The notes beneath the pieces are model-generated. The model ran no database searches and was not told where the DNA came from. It was given only the letters and a program-made list of their open reading frames with translations. Both the position numbers and the translations under genes were made by a program. From Pseudomonadota bacterium (GTDB lineage: Bacteria > Pseudomonadota > Gammaproteobacteria > Competibacterales > Competibacteraceae), in NCBI GenBank assembly GCA_018262135.1, contig JAGTSD010000072.1, forward strand, positions 1-7,757: a stretch of DNA of 7,757 nt, read 5' to 3'. Of this stretch, positions 6,409-7,757 are shown piece after piece (within the stretch, counting starts at the first letter, position 1; every line of letters begins with the position of its first letter).

Positions 6409-7548
6409 ATGAAAACGTTGTGGAAAACCACACTGGCGGCCACGCTGTTGCTCGCCGGCATCAACCTCGCCAGCGCCGCTGAACCGATCAAGATCGGCTC
6501 GTTCCTGACCGTAACCGGCCCCGCTTCGTTCCTGGGCGATCCCGAACTGAAAACCTTGCAGATGTACGTTGAGGACATCAACGCCAAAGGCGGCGTCAAG
6601 GGCCGGAAACTCGAATTGATCCACTACGATACCGGCGGCAACGCCAAGGACGCAGTCAACTTCGTCAAGCGCCTGATCAAAAACGATAAAGTGGATCTCA
6701 TCGTCGGCGGCACCACCACCGGCGACAGCATGGCAGTTATCCCGGACGTGGAAAAGGAAGGCATTCCGTTCATTTCGCTGGCGGGCGGGGTAGAAATTGT
6801 CGAACCGGTCAAGAAATGGGTGTTCAAGACCCCTCATACGGATCGCATGGCCGTCGCCAAAATCTACGAGGATTTGCGCAAGCGCGGCCTGACCAAGGTG
6901 GCGCTGATCACTGGCGATGGCGGCTTCGACAAATCCGGCCACGAGCAGTTGCTCAAACTGGCGCCCCAGTTTGGCATGACCCTCGTCGCCGATGAGTTCT
7001 ACGGCAACAAGGACAGCGACATGACCGCCCAGTTGACCAAGATTCGCGCCACGGACGCCCAAGCGATCATCAACTTCGGCTTCGGCCAGGCCCCGGCCAT
7101 CGTCACCAAGAACATCAAGCAGCTTGGCATCACCCTGCCCCTCTACCAGTCCCATGGCGTGGCCTCGAAAACCTTTATTGACCTGGCCGGCGAGGCTGCG
7201 GAAGGGGTGCGTCTGCCGGCAGCGGCCTTGGTGATCGCCGAGCAACTGACCGACGCCGATCCTCAGAAACCGGTGCTGTTAGCCTACAAAAACAAGTACG
7301 AGGCCAAGCACGGTCCGGTTTCTACCTTTGGCGGTCATGCTTACGACGGCCTGATGATCGCGGTAGGCGCACTCCAGCGGGCCGGCAGCGCCGATAAAGC
7401 CAAGGTTCGCGACGAAATCGAGAAAACCAAAGGGTTCATCGGCACCGCCGGCGTGTTCAACATGAGTCCGGAAGATCACATGGGCCTCACGCTGGACGCC
7501 TTTAAGATGGTAGAAGTACGTAAGGGCGCCTGGAAAATTCTCGAGTAG
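6409..7548 (+). CDS. ABC transporter periplasmic substrate-binding protein 2, branched-chain/aromatic amino acid type
   Basis: This 379-residue LivJ-like periplasmic binding protein is a close paralogue of the one at 2602. It has a Sec signal (MKTLWK, hydrophobic AATLLLAGINL, cleavage after ASA) and a mature chain of about 356 residues that aligns without gaps to the first copy. I count about 59 differences, or 83% identity. Changes cluster in loops near the expected ligand cleft: GGTTTGDS for GGTSSGDT, LAGGVEIVEP for LAAAVEITEP, and FKTPHTD for FKVAPTD. It directly precedes a LivH permease, so it is probably the main partner of that transporter. The first copy may deliver a second ligand to the same membrane complex. 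Substrate assignment (aromatic amino acids or arylpyruvates) is inferred from iorAB. The stop codon overlaps a strong AGGAG. Confidence 0.9.
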   Translation: MKTLWKTTLAATLLLAGINLASAAEPIKIGSFLTVTGPASFLGDPELKTLQMYVEDINAKGGVKGRKLELIHYDTGGNAKDAVNFVKRLIKNDKVDLIVGGTTTGDSMAVIPDVEKEGIPFISLAGGVEIVEPVKKWVFKTPHTDRMAVAKIYEDLRKRGLTKVALITGDGGFDKSGHEQLLKLAPQFGMTLVADEFYGNKDSDMTAQLTKIRATDAQAIINFGFGQAPAIVTKNIKQLGITLPLYQSHGVASKTFIDLAGEAAEGVRLPAAALVIAEQLTDADPQKPVLLAYKNKYEAKHGPVSTFGGHAYDGLMIAVGALQRAGSADKAKVRDEIEKTKGFIGTAGVFNMSPEDHMGLTLDAFKMVEVRKGAWKILE

Positions 7549-7551
7549 GAG
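7547..7551 (+). promoter_or_regulatory. Orphaned Shine-Dalgarno AGGAG
   Basis: This AGGAG overlaps the stop codon of substrate-binding protein 2, the usual place for the ribosome binding site of the next operon gene. However, the livH ATG is about 95 bases away, beyond the heptamer repeat array. No start codon with a credible reading frame follows at normal spacing. It probably served livH before the repeat was inserted. Confidence 0.4.
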
Positions 7552-7561
7552 TTGGTAATCG

Positions 7562-7639
7562 GTGGACAGTGGACAGTGGACAGTGGACAGAGATCGCCAC
7601 TAACCACTGATCACTGACCACCGTCCACTGTCCACTTCA
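7562..7639. repeat. Inverted array of 7-bp repeats (GTGGACA / CACTGTC type)
   Basis: Four perfect tandem GTGGACA units occupy 7562-7589. After a short non-repeat stretch, six units in one register follow at 7598-7639: CACTAAC, CACTGAT, CACTGAC, CACCGTC, CACTGTC, CACTTCA. The last of these are the reverse complement of the left units, so 7575-7588 pairs over 14 bp with 7623-7636 around a 34-base loop. The four left units allow the right arm to pair in several registers. ATCG flanks the array on both sides (7558-7561 and 7639-7642). Similar heptamer repeats are known as dispersed short tandem repeats in some bacterial genomes. Whether this one is dispersed in its host cannot be seen from a single window. 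Confidence 0.85.
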
Positions 7640-7645
7640 TCGTCC

Positions 7646-7757
7646 ATGTTCGAACAGCTCTTCCAATTCCTCGTCACCGGCATCACCGTCGGCTCCCTGT
7701 ACGCCCTGGTGGGTCTGGGCTTCGCCCTGATCTATAACGCTTCCGACGTCGTGAACT
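7646..7757 (+). CDS. livH: LivH-type ABC transporter permease, N-terminal part
   Basis: The first 37 residues are visible before the window ends (MFEQLFQFLVTGITVGSLYA and onward to ASDVVN). They match the start of LivH, an inner-membrane permease of branched-chain amino acid type ABC importers: a short amphipathic start, a first membrane helix at about residues 8-30, and the characteristic GSLYALVGLGFALIYNASDVVN stretch. It would pair with a second permease (LivM) and ATPases (LivG, LivF), which are expected downstream but not seen. No Shine-Dalgarno lies just before the ATG; the preceding bases belong to the heptamer array and a CATCGTCC tail. Expression may therefore depend on read-through from substrate-binding protein 2 or on folding of the repeat. 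Confidence 0.88.
   Translation, partial: MFEQLFQFLVTGITVGSLYALVGLGFALIYNASDVVN

Noticed and set aside
6292..7245. Long minus-strand open frame opposite substrate-binding protein 2, with a similar one at 2971-3675
   Set aside because: Both are antisense shadows of the two paralogous genes. Their similarity to each other simply mirrors the similarity of the real genes.
7562..7639. CRISPR array
   Set aside because: The units are 7 bp with no unique spacers, and the two halves are inverted. This is a tandem/inverted short repeat, not a CRISPR.

Overview
This is a GC-rich window, about 60% by eye, with ordinary bacterial gene organisation: dense same-strand genes, GAGG/GGAG-type ribosome binding sites and Sec signal peptides. 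It suggests a proteobacterium that uses aromatic amino acids or arylpyruvates. The lineage cannot be fixed from the sequence. All genes seen are on the + strand.

Left part (1-2528): the last codons of a HipB-like antitoxin overlap by ATGA a full-length HipA-family serine/threonine kinase, forming a hipBA toxin-antitoxin pair. An AT-rich 165-bp gap full of small inverted repeats follows. It precedes a KfrA-type protein with an N-terminal winged helix-turn-helix and a very long coiled coil. The inverted repeats are good candidates for this protein's operator.

Right part (2602-7757): one apparent transport and catabolism cluster. The order is periplasmic branched-chain/aromatic-type ABC substrate-binding protein 1, iorA, iorB (the two subunits of indolepyruvate:ferredoxin oxidoreductase, overlapping by 8 bp), substrate-binding protein 2 (a paralogue about 83% identical to the first), then the start of a LivH-type permease cut by the window edge. 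The likely logic is that the ABC transporter imports aromatic amino acids or aryl-keto acids. After transamination, IorAB oxidatively decarboxylates the arylpyruvate to arylacetyl-CoA and reduces ferredoxin. The exact substrate is inferred, not shown.

The most unusual element is an approximately 80-bp array of 7-bp repeats (GTGGACA units, then CACTRAY/CACTGTC units in the opposite sense) between substrate-binding protein 2 and livH. It forms a long inverted repeat, is bracketed by a 4-bp direct repeat, and separates a good Shine-Dalgarno sequence from the livH start codon. Removing it on paper restores normal spacing, so it looks like an inserted small repeat element.
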